Assembly (NCBI RefSeq): GCF_002744245.1
Contig: NZ_NKHG01000043.1
Location: 1 to 61,711, forward strand
DNA length: 61,711 nucleotides
Source: Bacillus pumilus
GTDB taxonomy: Bacteria > Bacillota > Bacilli > Bacillales > Bacillaceae
Direction of reading: 5' to 3'
Shown here: positions 48,479 to 56,914 of the stretch, piece by piece
How the letters are laid out: each line of letters starts with the position of its first letter
Position numbering within the stretch: position 1 is the stretch's first letter
Notes under the pieces: model-generated
Databases searched by the model: none
What the model was told of the DNA's origin: nothing
The model's input: the letters and a program-made list of their open reading frames with translations, nothing else
Made by a program: the position numbers and the translations under genes

Positions 48479-49363
48479 ATGGAACAATCAGTGAAGACAT
48501 CTAAAATAGCGTTTCTATCCGTGGTGAGTAACACGTTTGTTGTGATCCTTAAAATCATTGTCGGGCTGTTAACTGGCTCTGTTGCTGTTTTATCAGAAGC
48601 CATTCATTCCTTTCTCGATTTAATGGCATCTTTTATTGCATTTATCTCTGTTCGTATTTCAAGAAAGCCAGCAGATTCCAAACATCCGTATGGACATGGG
48701 AAAGTCGAAAATATTTCTGGAACCATCGAGACCCTGCTTATTTTTGTTGCAGGTATTTGGATCATATACGAATGTGTTCACAAATTAATGCATCCAGAGC
48801 CTGTCAAACTGCCTGTACTTGGCATTGTCGTCATGCTGATAGGGGCGCTCATTAATTTTGTTGTGTCGAGAGTTGTGAATAAAGAGGCAGACAGAGTTCA
48901 CTCGGTGGCCATGAAATCTAACGCACTGCATCTTTTAACAGATGTTTATACGTCATTAGGGGTGGCATTCAGTTTATTGCTCGTTGCATTAACAGACTGG
49001 TACTTCCTTGATCCAATCATAGGAATGGTTCTTGCACTCTTTATTATGCGTGAAGCATTTAAGCTCATGAAGGAAGCCTTCCCGCCCCTTGTCGACGCAC
49101 GATTAACACCGGAGGAAGAACAATCAATAGAAGCTATCATTCAAGGATTCAGTCAAGAATTTATTGAATATCACGACTTTCGAACAAGACGATCTGGTGC
49201 AGAGGAATATATTGATTTCCATTTGATTGTTGATGGGAAAACGACCATTGAAGATGTTCACCAATTATGTGACCGAATCGAAGAGAGAATTCAGCATGAA
49301 CTTCCGCATGCGCAAATCTTTATTCATGTGGAACCTGAAAGTGAAAGAAGTTCACAAACGTAA
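48479..49363 (+). CDS. Cation diffusion facilitator (CDF) family metal transporter
   Basis: A 294-residue metal/proton antiporter with six membrane helices and a C-terminal cytoplasmic domain. The metal site reads HSFLD in helix 2 (HxxxD) and HLLTD in helix 5 (HxxxD), which resembles zinc-type CDFs more than manganese-type ones; specificity remains inference. Also KHPYGHGKVE in the His-bearing loop. The ORF opens at 48431, but SD AAGGGGGAC supports the ATG at 48479. A gene at this position is not part of the B. subtilis order I recall. Confidence 0.88.
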   Translation: MEQSVKTSKIAFLSVVSNTFVVILKIIVGLLTGSVAVLSEAIHSFLDLMASFIAFISVRISRKPADSKHPYGHGKVENISGTIETLLIFVAGIWIIYECVHKLMHPEPVKLPVLGIVVMLIGALINFVVSRVVNKEADRVHSVAMKSNALHLLTDVYTSLGVAFSLLLVALTDWYFLDPIIGMVLALFIMREAFKLMKEAFPPLVDARLTPEEEQSIEAIIQGFSQEFIEYHDFRTRRSGAEEYIDFHLIVDGKTTIEDVHQLCDRIEERIQHELPHAQIFIHVEPESERSSQT

Positions 49364-49405
49364 AAAGGCGATCAACCTATTCTAAGGTTGTATCGCCTTT
49401 TTTTT
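49363..49405. terminator. Terminator after the CDF gene
   Basis: AAAGGCGATCAACCT / AGGTTGTATCGCCTTT stem followed by a T run; also usable for the leftward small gene. Confidence 0.9.
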
Positions 49406-49428
49406 CACGCTTCATCTATGAAATGAAA

Positions 49429-49584
49429 TCAATATCCATAAGCAGTATCGTAATCTTCATACCAAGAGATATAAGCTGCATCTTCATTTGATAAACCATG
49501 TTTCATGTCTAAAAAATCAGCTTCGCAAATATCTTCAATCACAGTCATTTCGTTGTTCTTTAATAGTACGACAGTTCCCATCAT
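49429..49584 (-). CDS. Small acidic protein, 51 residues
   Basis: A leftward frame MMGTVVLLKNNEMTVIED... with a very acidic, aromatic C-terminus (YEDYDTAYGY) is preceded by SD AAAGGTG. It ends just before the terminator. The first 20 residues look beta-stranded. No family recognised. Confidence 0.65.
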   Translation of the reverse strand: MMGTVVLLKNNEMTVIEDICEADFLDMKHGLSNEDAAYISWYEDYDTAYGY

Positions 49585-49882
49585 GAACACCTTTCTTTTA
49601 AAAATCCTTGACTATTGTACCATGTGAAATACGATTGTCAACAGAAGAATCATAACAAGACGAAAATATCACAAAATGTTAAAAAACAAGGTGGGAAAAG
49701 AACTAGAAGTACCATGATTTTCACAAATTTTCAGTATTTATTCACATGAATGGACATTGAAAAACTGATCTTAAATATATGTAAAAGTGTAAAGCTTCAT
49801 TGATCTTGCTAAATTCATAGGATATAATAACGAATGATTATAAGAAATTTATAGAAAACATACATAATAAAGGAGAAATAGG
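49585..49882. other. AT-rich divergent intergenic region
   Basis: About 300 bases without a gene. It contains the promoter for the RDD gene on the right and presumably one for the small leftward gene on the left (TTGACA on the minus strand near 49638). Nothing else is recognised. Confidence 0.45.
49800..49828 (+). promoter_or_regulatory. SigA promoter of the RDD-family gene
   Basis: TTGATC (49800-49805), a 17-base spacer and TATAAT (49823-49828), about 55 bases before the start codon. Confidence 0.7.
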
Positions 49883-50422
49883 ATGGAAACAAACATATCA
49901 GAACCACACATTCAAGAAAAAAAACATCCTGAACTAGCAGGAGTGGGCTACCGCTTTCTTGCCCATCTTTTGGACGGGGTCATTATCGGTGTTCCATATG
50001 CCTTCATCATGTTTATTTTGGCGGCACTCTTTTTTGTCTCAAGTCCAGAGGCAGCGTTATTGCTAGAAGATGATAGCTATTACTATTCCACAACCGTTAT
50101 GACGGATGAAGAATGGGCAGTGATTATGGGACTTATCTTTTTCTACGTAGTAGCGATCTTGATCGGTATCGTGGTGACTTGGCTTTATTACGCCATCATG
50201 GAATCATCAAAACTGCAAGGAACCCTTGGAAAGATGGCGCTTGGGATCAAAGTGACAAAAGTAACGGGCGAAAAAGTGTCATTCGGACGAGCAACAGGCC
50301 GATTTTTTGCAAAAGGCTTTTTGTCTCCCATTTTATATATTGGCTACATCATTGCATTTTTCACAGAGAAGAAACAAGCACTTCACGATTTCATTGCAAG
50401 TACTATTGTTGTGAAGAAATAA
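49883..50422 (+). CDS. RDD family membrane protein
   Basis: A 179-residue protein with three or four membrane segments. The RDD motif is visible as AGVGYRFLAHLLDGVIIG (Arg and Asp in the first helix) and later GTLGKMALGIKVTKVTG and KKQALHDFIASTIVV. Some RDD proteins have been linked to sodium or compatible-solute exchange, but a function here is not shown. SD AAAGGAGAAA precedes the ATG. Confidence 0.85.
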   Translation: METNISEPHIQEKKHPELAGVGYRFLAHLLDGVIIGVPYAFIMFILAALFFVSSPEAALLLEDDSYYYSTTVMTDEEWAVIMGLIFFYVVAILIGIVVTWLYYAIMESSKLQGTLGKMALGIKVTKVTGEKVSFGRATGRFFAKGFLSPILYIGYIIAFFTEKKQALHDFIASTIVVKK

Positions 50423-50428
50423 TGAGAA

Positions 50429-50464
50429 GAAGCACCTCTGCTATATAGTAAGGGGTGCTTTTTG
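50429..50464 (+). terminator. Terminator of the RDD gene
   Basis: AGCACCTCT / AGGGGTGCT stem followed by TTTTG. Confidence 0.8.
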
Positions 50465-50548
50465 CATAGATAGCTTGTATGGAAGAGGGAAACGTCTCAT
50501 AAAGTAGAAATGATAGTGAAAAATAAGGCAAGGAAGGGAGACAATATA

Positions 50549-51859
50549 TTGAGAAGAGGAAATAAGACCGTTCAGAAAAAAGGAACAGGCTTCGGGCTGT
50601 TTTTGACAGCACCTGTATTGGCATGGGCCTTGTACGATTTTGCAAACACGATTTTTTCGTCGAATATGATCACTATTTTCTTCCCGTTCTACTTGCAGGA
50701 AACCATAGGGGACAGTGCGAGAATGGACCAGATCGCCAGTACATTTATTTCTTATGCGAATGCATTAGCAAGCTTTTTCCTTGTGATTTTTACACCATTA
50801 TACGGAGTGCTGATCGATCGTACAGGTAAAAAGAAGCGCTATATCACGGTGTTTACCCTGATTTGTATCGCTTGTACGTTTATGATGGGAATCTTTGCTG
50901 GGATTGATTTTTCAAGTGAATGGTTTGGGTTGCCTGTCTCCTTATTAGTGGTGGTCATCTTATTTGTGATCGCGAAATTTTTCTATCACTCTAGTCTTGT
51001 TTTTTATGACACCATTTTGCCTGATCTTGGGACTAAGGATGAAATACCACTCATTTCTGGATTCGGAATTGCCGTTGGCTATTTAGGTACACTTGTTGGT
51101 CTCTCTGTTTATTTACTTGTAGGAAATGACCAGTTTCATGAAGCCTTTATCCCGACAGCTCTATTATTCTTTCTCTTCTTTCTCCCCTTTCTCTTTTTGG
51201 TGAAAGATCCTCATCCGCTGCCACAGCAAGTGAACAAAGCGTCTTTTTTTAGCGGGTATAAAGAGATTATTCGCACGTTTAAAGATATGAAGCAATACAA
51301 GCCAGCTTTTATTTTTATGATTGCTTTCTTTTTTATGAATGATGCCTTGCAGACAGCGATTGCGATGATGGCCGTTTATGCCAAAATCATTGTTGGGTTT
51401 ACCGCCGGGCAATTTATTTTGCTTTATCTTGTGTCTACCGTCTCAAGTATCATCGGGTCTTTTCTATTTGGATATATCACAAAAGCGATTGGGGCAAAGC
51501 GCTCGATTACAGTCGTTTATGTCATTTTAATCATTGCACTTATATTGGCTGTGACAGCTTCTACCGAATGGGTCTTCTGGGTCGCGGGAAGTTTATTTGG
51601 GATCTCACTTGGCGCGAGCTGGGGGGCATCCCGGATATTGATTATTGAGTTAACACCTAAAGAAAAAAGAGGACAATTCTTTGGACTCTTTGCGTTTTCT
51701 GGGAAAGTGTCCTCAATTGTCGGACCCATCATTTATGGCTCAGTCACACTGCTGTTTGCAGCGCACGGAAATCTCGCAAGCCGCCTTGCGCTTGGGTCTT
51801 TACTCATCCTTGCAGCGATAGGACTTGTGATTCATCAATTCGTGCGAGAGAAAGCGTAA
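50549..51859 (+). CDS. MFS transporter, UMF1/Atg22-like (YxiO-like)
   Basis: A 436-residue, 12-helix major-facilitator protein. The N-terminus [26 protein letters not shown] is the hallmark of the UMF1 family (Atg22-like, including B. subtilis YxiO), together with [16 protein letters not shown]. The substrate is unknown. The frame opens at 50510; I prefer the TTG at 50549, eight bases after SD GGAAGGGAG. Confidence 0.85.
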   Translation: MRRGNKTVQKKGTGFGLFLTAPVLAWALYDFANTIFSSNMITIFFPFYLQETIGDSARMDQIASTFISYANALASFFLVIFTPLYGVLIDRTGKKKRYITVFTLICIACTFMMGIFAGIDFSSEWFGLPVSLLVVVILFVIAKFFYHSSLVFYDTILPDLGTKDEIPLISGFGIAVGYLGTLVGLSVYLLVGNDQFHEAFIPTALLFFLFFLPFLFLVKDPHPLPQQVNKASFFSGYKEIIRTFKDMKQYKPAFIFMIAFFFMNDALQTAIAMMAVYAKIIVGFTAGQFILLYLVSTVSSIIGSFLFGYITKAIGAKRSITVVYVILIIALILAVTASTEWVFWVAGSLFGISLGASWGASRILIIELTPKEKRGQFFGLFAFSGKVSSIVGPIIYGSVTLLFAAHGNLASRLALGSLLILAAIGLVIHQFVREKA

Positions 51860-51866
51860 AGAAAAG

Positions 51867-51893
51867 TCAACTTTTTACCCATGCTGCCGATAT
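51867..51893 (+). promoter_or_regulatory. SigD promoter of cheV
   Basis: TCAA (51867-51870), a 15-base spacer and a perfect GCCGATAT -10 (51886-51893). Confidence 0.85.
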
Positions 51894-51932
51894 AAAAAAT
51901 ACAATCTTATATTGAAGAATAGAGGGATTTCC

Positions 51933-52841
51933 GTGGCTTTAAACAAACAAGAAATTTTACTTGACTCTGGTACAAATGAATTGGAAATTGTGAAGTTTGA
52001 AATTGGTTCAAATCAATTCGGCATTAATGTGATGAAAGTAAGAGAAATCATTCAGCCAGTTGAGGTGACGGTTGTACCGCACTCACACCAAGATGTAGAA
52101 GGTATGATTAGTTTACGAGGCGAGATTTTACCAGTCATCAATCTATTTTCCTTTTTTAATGTCGAGTCAGATCAGTCAGAACAAGAAAAATACGTTGTGA
52201 CTGAATTCAACAAACGGAAATTTGTGTTCCATACAGGAACGGTTTCACAAATTCACCGCGTCAGCTGGGAAGAGATTGAGAAGCCAACTGCACTCAATCA
52301 AGGAATGGACCGTCATTTAACCGGCATCATTAAGCTTGATGGGAAAATGATTTTCCTTCCAGACTACGAAAAAATCATTTATGATATTGAATCCGCTTCT
52401 GGAGTAGATACGTATCATATGTTTGACGGTGAGAAAGACGAGAGAAGAACAGGGAAGAAGCTGTATGTCGTTGAAAATTCTCCGCTTCTCATGCGTTTAT
52501 TAACAAATGAACTAACAGAAGCAGGTTATAAAAATATTGTCACCTTTGAAGATGGCAAACAGGCATATGATCACGTCATGGATCTTGTTAGCAAAGGGAT
52601 CAGTGTGACGGAAGAAATTGATATGATTATTACAGATATTGAAATGCCAAAAATGGATGGTCATCGATTAACAAAATTGCTGAAGGACAATCCTTTAACG
52701 CAATCCATTCCGATTCTCATCTTCTCTTCGTTAATCACTGAAGATTTAAGGCATAAAGGGGAAACAATCGGTGCAGATGATCAAATTAGTAAGCCAGAAA
52801 TTCATCAGCTGATTGAAAAAGTAGATCACTTTATTATCTAA
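51933..52841 (+). CDS. cheV: Chemotaxis coupling/adaptation protein CheV
   Basis: CheV couples receptors to CheA and adapts through receiver phosphorylation. The 302-residue protein has an N-terminal CheW-like domain ([32 protein letters not shown]) and a C-terminal REC domain with phospho-acceptor Asp235 in [11 protein letters not shown], matching B. subtilis. The GTG at 51933 has SD AGAGGGA; the longer frame from 51912 overlaps it. Confidence 0.95.
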   Translation: MALNKQEILLDSGTNELEIVKFEIGSNQFGINVMKVREIIQPVEVTVVPHSHQDVEGMISLRGEILPVINLFSFFNVESDQSEQEKYVVTEFNKRKFVFHTGTVSQIHRVSWEEIEKPTALNQGMDRHLTGIIKLDGKMIFLPDYEKIIYDIESASGVDTYHMFDGEKDERRTGKKLYVVENSPLLMRLLTNELTEAGYKNIVTFEDGKQAYDHVMDLVSKGISVTEEIDMIITDIEMPKMDGHRLTKLLKDNPLTQSIPILIFSSLITEDLRHKGETIGADDQISKPEIHQLIEKVDHFII

Positions 52842-52842
52842 T

Positions 52843-52872
52843 GAAAAAACCACTCGGCCCGAGTGGTTTTTG
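52843..52872. terminator. Bidirectional terminator between cheV and ykyB
   Basis: AAAAAACCACTCGG / CCGAGTGGTTTTT stem with A and T tracts on both sides. Confidence 0.9.
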
Positions 52873-52877
52873 TCTGT

Positions 52878-53339
52878 TTAAAAGTAACTTTCCCCGAGTC
52901 GTTTGAAGACGGGTTTCGTATAATGTGATTTTTGTTTTGTGGCGACAGGTTTTTCTTTTAAACCGACATACGTTTGAAGGATTTGTTTTGCTCGGTTTAA
53001 TGACATATTCGCTTTCGGATTGCGATATGATTGATTTAAATTTCCTAAGTGTGGCAAAAATTCGAAGTCTTCTTTGGTTGGTGGCAGATGAAAATAATAA
53101 TCTCCGATTTCAATCAGCACGTCGGACTGTTGTTGACTATATTTGGGATTGTTAGAGAAATGTAGGCCCACTTTTCTTCCTTTACCTTCTTGCAATAGTT
53201 TTTGCAGCGCGCGTTTTTTTAAAAGATAAAGAAACTTGGGATTTGGTGCGGTTTTAGCATGGCGGTTAACAGTATAAATGGCTTTTGCGATGTTTTCTGC
53301 TGTAGGTTCTATGTCTTTAGTATGAGCATAATCGTCCAT
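52878..53339 (-). CDS. ykyB: YkyB family protein
   Basis: A 153-residue conserved Bacillus protein of unknown function, basic in the middle (KKRALQKLLQEGKGRKVGLHF), with no membrane segment or known domain. It is next to cheV as in B. subtilis. SD AAAGGAGAG precedes the ATG. The prophage begins within 180 bases of its start, so its promoter region may adjoin the left attachment site. Confidence 0.88.
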   Translation of the reverse strand: MDDYAHTKDIEPTAENIAKAIYTVNRHAKTAPNPKFLYLLKKRALQKLLQEGKGRKVGLHFSNNPKYSQQQSDVLIEIGDYYFHLPPTKEDFEFLPHLGNLNQSYRNPKANMSLNRAKQILQTYVGLKEKPVATKQKSHYTKPVFKRLGESYF

Positions 53340-53482
53340 TTTTTCTCTCCTTTGTCTTTCGTCTTCCTGTGCTTAGTATAAATTATACGTTTTTATTAGT
53401 AAATTGCAAATAGACTTATTGTAAAAAGAAAACCTTTGGTATAAAGGGATTAGGGAGGGTTGAAAATTTCCTGTTTTAAAAC

Positions 53483-53505
53483 CTCCCCCAATATCTCCCC
53501 CAATA
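53483..53505. repeat. Tandem CTCCCCCAATA repeats at the integrase end
   Basis: Two copies of the 11-base CTCCCCCAATA are spaced 12 bases apart, 10 bases beyond the integrase stop. The position, between host ykyB and int, fits integrase arm-type sites or part of the attachment region, but the att core is not defined. Confidence 0.45.
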
Positions 53506-53515
53506 CTTTCTCAAA

Positions 53516-54666
53516 TTATAAATTCATAGCCTCTTCAAAAACTTCAACAGATTCTATTTCTAATTCTTCGAAAGTATGGCTATATATGTCATTAATCATT
53601 TGAGGAGTATTTCCAAGACGATCAGCAATAACTTTGACTGGTATTCTTTTGCTTATCAGTATAGTCGCATGAGTATGTCTTAAACCATGAACGGTAATTT
53701 TCTTTAGTTTTTGTTTATCAGCAACAGTATTGACAGCGTAGTTAAGTGAGTTAGGTGATATAGGTTTTCCGTTAGTCCGACTAATTAGTATGAAATCTTC
53801 TTCTTTTAAAGGATGACCAAAGGAAAGCTTTAACTCTTTACACCATTTTTTATATAATTTTAATTGGTTTATTACTTTCCCCCCGACTTTTATAGTGCGG
53901 TAACTATTATTAGTTTTTGGGGGGCGTAAACCATCATAATCACGGGTTTTGTTTATTGTGATTCTGCAATTGTTAAAATCAATGTCTTTCCATGTTAGAC
54001 CTAACGCTTCACCCTTACGCATACCTGTACTTGCAAGTATGAGAAGTGCAGTATAATGTGAAATACTTTTAAGCGCTTGAGCGCCTTCAAGAAAAATACT
54101 TAATTGTTCAGCAGTATAAAAATTATCGACAATCAGAGTGCTTGGATTATCTTTTTTAATTTTGATCTTTTTAAAGCGATTTTTCTTTATTATTTCATTT
54201 TCGACAGCAGCATTAATCCCGATTTTGAAGATTGTATGGTACGCATGAACCGTACCGGGAGTTAATTTGTCTAATAACTTATTTATGAACTTCTTCTTAT
54301 ATGTTGCTGCGTCTAGGTTATTGATCTTTATATTTCCCAACAAAGGTTTTATGTGGTTCTCTATCGTGAAAACCCTCGCTTTGATAGTAGGCGTTTTCCA
54401 TTGATCTCGGTTTGTCTCCATCCAAATATCAAACCACTTAGAAATAGTTAAATTTGTACTTTCTATTTCTTTAATTTCCCCATCTAATATAGAACCTTTA
54501 AAAGCATTCTATAAGCTTCGCTTTCACTTGTGAAACCTTGTTTCGAGGCTTCACGACGCTTTCCAAATTCATCATAATAACGGTAGCGATAACACCAACG
54601 TTTTTCTTTTTTAGCATTATAATAGTAAAATAAATGATCATCTTTATTACTTTTTTCCATCTTCAT
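53516..54666 (-). pseudogene. int: Tyrosine site-specific integrase, split by a -1 frame change at a slippery heptamer
   Basis: A phage-type tyrosine recombinase. The first frame (54666-54484) codes the arm-binding domain (HLFYYYNAKKEKRWCYRYRYY) and stops at TAG. The second frame, open from before 54421, codes the SAM-like and catalytic domains: Arg in STGMRKGEALGLTW, HGLRHTHATIL and nucleophile Tyr in DIYSHTFEE. The frames join by a -1 shift at T_TTA_AAG (minus strand, 54502-54496), in the correct phase and three codons before the stop, giving 383 residues. Programmed frameshifting or a one-base loss would both explain this. The ATG at 54666 has SD AAAGGG. Confidence 0.8.
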
Positions 54667-54710
54667 TTTATCAGCCCTTTCCACGTGGACAGACGCATTA
54701 AAAGGGGCGT

Positions 54711-55183
54711 TTACTTAGGCATCACCTCCTCAAAATTTTCAATGACTCCTAAAGGCTCGAAACAGATAGTATGCTTTCCCACTTGTTTATATAAGCCATA
54801 TTTCTCCTTATATCTCTTTAGAGCATCTTCAAGGAATTGTTCAGTTACATTCAAGTATTCAGCTAATTCAAAACGATTTCTTATTCCTTCTTTTTGTGCA
54901 TCAATTAACCTTTCCAGCGGGAACAACAACTTATATCCCCATTCACGTGCGCGCAATTCTTGTTTCCCGTTTCGAAGTTTAGATTGATCGAGTATATTTC
55001 CACATGTTGTGAAGTGATGACCTAACTCTTCAGCTAGAGTACAGTACTTTTCTAAAGTTGATTGATTTTTATTTATCCATATTGTCTTGTCACCATATAG
55101 ACCTTTTAAAGATATTGGCATGTTTTCTTCGAATACTTCTACATTGTTTTTTTTGTGTCTATTAAAAGAGTCTCGTAGCTCAT
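54711..55183 (-). pseudogene. ImmA/IrrE-type metallopeptidase, interrupted in an A8 run
   Basis: Phage ImmA-like zinc peptidases cleave the paired repressor. The downstream frame (ATG 55121) carries AEELGHHFTT, the family metal motif, and RAREWGYKLLFP. The family N-terminus MSYETLLIDTKK lies upstream at ATG 55183 in another frame. A single extra A in the eight-A run (plus-strand T8 at 55147-55154) would fuse them into 157 residues. ATG 55183 is eight bases after the repressor stop with SD AAAGGA. As written, only a shorter product from 55121 (136 residues, weak SD) keeps the metal motif. Confidence 0.75.
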
Positions 55184-55190
55184 GTTTATT

Positions 55191-55520
55191 TTAGTCCTTT
55201 GCACGTCTTGCTCTTACAAATTCTTTGAAACGCTCAATTTCTTCTAATTCTTCTTCGGTCCATTCGTCACCATCATGATGTGCAGCGATTGTTTCAATTT
55301 CGTAATCTTTATCATTAGCCATTTTTTCTAACTGATCAGTTGTAATATTCAACCCTTTACAAACTTTTATTACGTTATCTATAGATGCATTGCCAATTCC
55401 ACGTTCTAACATTGAACGCAGTGTAGTATATGGGAGTTCTACACTCTCTGCAAAAGCTTTCATTGATGGCGCTTGTTCATTAATTAATTTTCTTATTATT
55501 TCTGTTCTAGCATCTTTCAT
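55191..55520 (-). CDS. CI-like phage repressor (Xre-family HTH)
   Basis: A 109-residue DNA-binding protein with an N-terminal helix-turn-helix (SMKAFAESVELPYTTLRSMLERG) and an acidic C-terminal tail (DEWTEEELEEIERF). Being upstream of an ImmA-like peptidase and divergent from a Cro-like gene marks it as the immunity repressor. Four operator-like sites lie between it and the Cro-like gene. The ATG at 55520 has a weak SD (GGGGGAGATTAAG). Confidence 0.88.
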   Translation of the reverse strand: MKDARTEIIRKLINEQAPSMKAFAESVELPYTTLRSMLERGIGNASIDNVIKVCKGLNITTDQLEKMANDKDYEIETIAAHHDGDEWTEEELEEIERFKEFVRARRAKD

Positions 55521-55546
55521 TTCTTAATCTCCCCCGAGTCGATATT

Positions 55547-55562
55547 ATACGAAAAATCGTAT
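55547..55562. promoter_or_regulatory. Prophage operator 1
   Basis: ATACGA-AAAA-TCGTAT, perfect inverted arms, located between the repressor -10 and its start codon. Confidence 0.75.
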
Positions 55563-55574
55563 ATCCTTAATTCC

Positions 55575-55602
55575 ATTATATAGATAAAATCTAGGTTGTA
55601 AA
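55575..55602 (-). promoter_or_regulatory. Promoter of the repressor-immA operon
   Basis: Minus strand TTTACA (55602-55597), a 16-base spacer and TATAAT (55580-55575). Confidence 0.7.
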
Positions 55603-55610
55603 TATAAAAA

Positions 55611-55626
55611 ATACGAATTTGAATAT
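55611..55626. promoter_or_regulatory. Prophage operator 2
   Basis: ATACGAATTTGAATAT, one perfect half-site ATACGA and one degenerate half, just upstream of the repressor -35. Confidence 0.55.
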
Positions 55627-55643
55627 TTTTTTAAATTATTCCG

Positions 55644-55672
55644 TTGACTTAATACGAAATTGAGTATATTAT
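55644..55672 (+). promoter_or_regulatory. Promoter of the rightward early operon (cro side)
   Basis: TTGACT (55644-55649), a 17-base spacer and TATTAT (55667-55672). Operator 3 fills the spacer. Confidence 0.72.
55652..55667. promoter_or_regulatory. Prophage operator 3
   Basis: ATACGAAATTGAGTAT, between the -35 and -10 of the rightward promoter, identical to operator 4. Confidence 0.78.
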
Positions 55673-55681
55673 GGATTTGAG

Positions 55682-55697
55682 ATACGAAATTGAGTAT
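55682..55697. promoter_or_regulatory. Prophage operator 4
   Basis: ATACGAAATTGAGTAT, exactly 30 bases (about three helical turns) downstream of operator 3. Confidence 0.78.
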
Positions 55698-55725
55698 CTA
55701 ACTGGCAAGTAAAGGGGGAAATAAC

Positions 55726-55950
55726 TTGTTAAGTAACTTGAAAGCAGAAACAAAAAGAAGTGGCCTCGGAGCAAAAGATATAGCCTCATTATTAAACAAA
55801 AGAACTGCAACTATCTACGATAAGATGAATGGAATTTATCCATTTACTTTTGATGAAGCAGAAACAATTCGTAACCATTTCTTTCCGGGTCACACACTCG
55901 AGTATCTTTTTAAAAGAGAGAGTCAAATAGCTCGAAAGGATGTGATCTGA
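55726..55950 (+). CDS. Cro-like helix-turn-helix protein
   Basis: A 74-residue small regulator with an HTH-like segment ([24 protein letters not shown]) and a short C-terminal part. Divergent position opposite the repressor suggests a Cro role. TTG start with strong SD AAAGGGGG. The next gene begins two bases after its stop. Confidence 0.8.
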   Translation: MLSNLKAETKRSGLGAKDIASLLNKRTATIYDKMNGIYPFTFDEAETIRNHFFPGHTLEYLFKRESQIARKDVI

Positions 55951-55951
55951 G

Positions 55952-56224
55952 TTGAATATCGCAGAAGTACAAGTGAATTTGAATCAAACAGAAATTCGTT
56001 CTTACATTGATCAAAAATTAGAAGATCAACTCAAAGATGCATTTTTTACATGGGACATAGAACAAATGTCAAAAAGAACGTGTATGAGTAAATCTTTTTT
56101 AGAAAATGAATTTTTGCATGATCCAAGAATGAAGTTACTTGAAAGACGTAAGGAAAGAGGCAAGCGGTTTTGGTTCTATGAGGAATCGAAAGAAGTCATG
56201 AAACAAATTATGGATGAATGGTAA
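55952..56224 (+). CDS. DUF771 family phage protein
   Basis: A 90-residue protein ending in a basic, aromatic segment ([20 protein letters not shown]). It resembles DUF771, excisionase-like small proteins found in early regions of Gram-positive phages; DNA binding is likely but unproven. TTG start near the previous stop, with GATGTGAT-type SD, so the start is less certain. Confidence 0.72.
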   Translation: MNIAEVQVNLNQTEIRSYIDQKLEDQLKDAFFTWDIEQMSKRTCMSKSFLENEFLHDPRMKLLERRKERGKRFWFYEESKEVMKQIMDEW

Positions 56225-56347
56225 AAAAGCGTGGACAGACGCACGAATAAACGAGGGTTTTGATCGGCTCAAATTTGAGCTTAACAGGATGCTTCATTCC
56301 CCAAATGTGGGGAGTGATAATTAACTAGATAAACAGGAGGCGGAAAA
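56225..56347 (+). other. Intergenic region with palindromes in the prophage early operon
   Basis: It contains the 14-base CGTGGACAGACGCA also found at 54684, a perfect palindrome GCTCAAATTTGAGC (56267-56280) and a hairpin CCCC-AAATGT-GGGG (56299-56312). No T tract follows, so these look like protein-binding or RNA-processing sites rather than a terminator. Confidence 0.5.
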
Positions 56348-56449
56348 ATGAAAATCAAGCCAAAAGAATGGTTGGCATTAGAACCAGCAGCTCGACTCAA
56401 ATTGATCCAATCAGCTTCACGAAATAATAGAAAGGTGGTACAGATATGA
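56348..56449 (+). CDS. Small phage protein, 33 residues
   Basis: A basic peptide MKIKPKEWLALEPAARLKLI... with strong SD AGGAGG; its stop overlaps the next start codon (ATGA). The tight overlap supports it as a real early gene of unknown function. Confidence 0.65.
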   Translation: MKIKPKEWLALEPAARLKLIQSASRNNRKVVQI

Positions 56450-56721
56450 ATCTTAATAATTTTTTAAAAACTGACCGTGACAAGGCTGAAAGGCTGATTA
56501 AATCGATTGAATTTCTTGCTGATGAATTACTAAGCGATGCTATCACAGACCGAGATTTTGAGGGGTGTATAGAGATCGCAGGATCAATTATATCGAATTG
56601 CGAGGAGCTTAAACGAATGCATAATCCGGAACAAGTTGTGCAACTGCAAGAAGTCGCGACTCGATTATTGAGTAAAGGTCTTAATGTCTCAACTGCAAAG
56701 AGGCCAATATATGAATCTTGA
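56446..56721 (+). CDS. Phage hypothetical protein, 91 residues
   Basis: A mostly helical protein with no recognised family; DRDKAERLIKSIEFLADELL suggests a coiled coil. SD AAAGGTGG, start coupled to the preceding 33-residue gene and end overlapping the next small gene. Confidence 0.72.
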   Translation: MNLNNFLKTDRDKAERLIKSIEFLADELLSDAITDRDFEGCIEIAGSIISNCEELKRMHNPEQVVQLQEVATRLLSKGLNVSTAKRPIYES

Positions 56722-56821
56722 GCATCCAGTCATTACTGAAATACTTCGCAATGGCTATCCGAAAGAGTATCAACAGTATGATCAAGATCATGGCGAGGAC
56801 ACCGAGGAAGAAGATGAATAA
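56711..56821 (+). CDS. Small acidic phage protein, 36 residues
   Basis: MNLEHPVITEILRNGYPKEY... ends in an acidic tail (EDTEEEDE). ATG overlaps the previous gene by 11 bases with a modest SD (AGAGG). Similar short acidic proteins occur in Bacillus phage early operons; function unknown. Confidence 0.6.
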   Translation: MNLEHPVITEILRNGYPKEYQQYDQDHGEDTEEEDE

Positions 56822-56914
56822 AAAAGCCCACACGGCAATGTGGACTTATAAAACAAAAAGCAACTCCATTTTAAATGGAAACATCAACAAAATCAAATAG
56901 AGGAAGGTGCACAT

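Noticed and set aside
53340..53515. tRNA gene as prophage attachment site
   Set aside because: No cloverleaf or tRNA-like sequence is visible beside int; the insertion is intergenic near ykyB.
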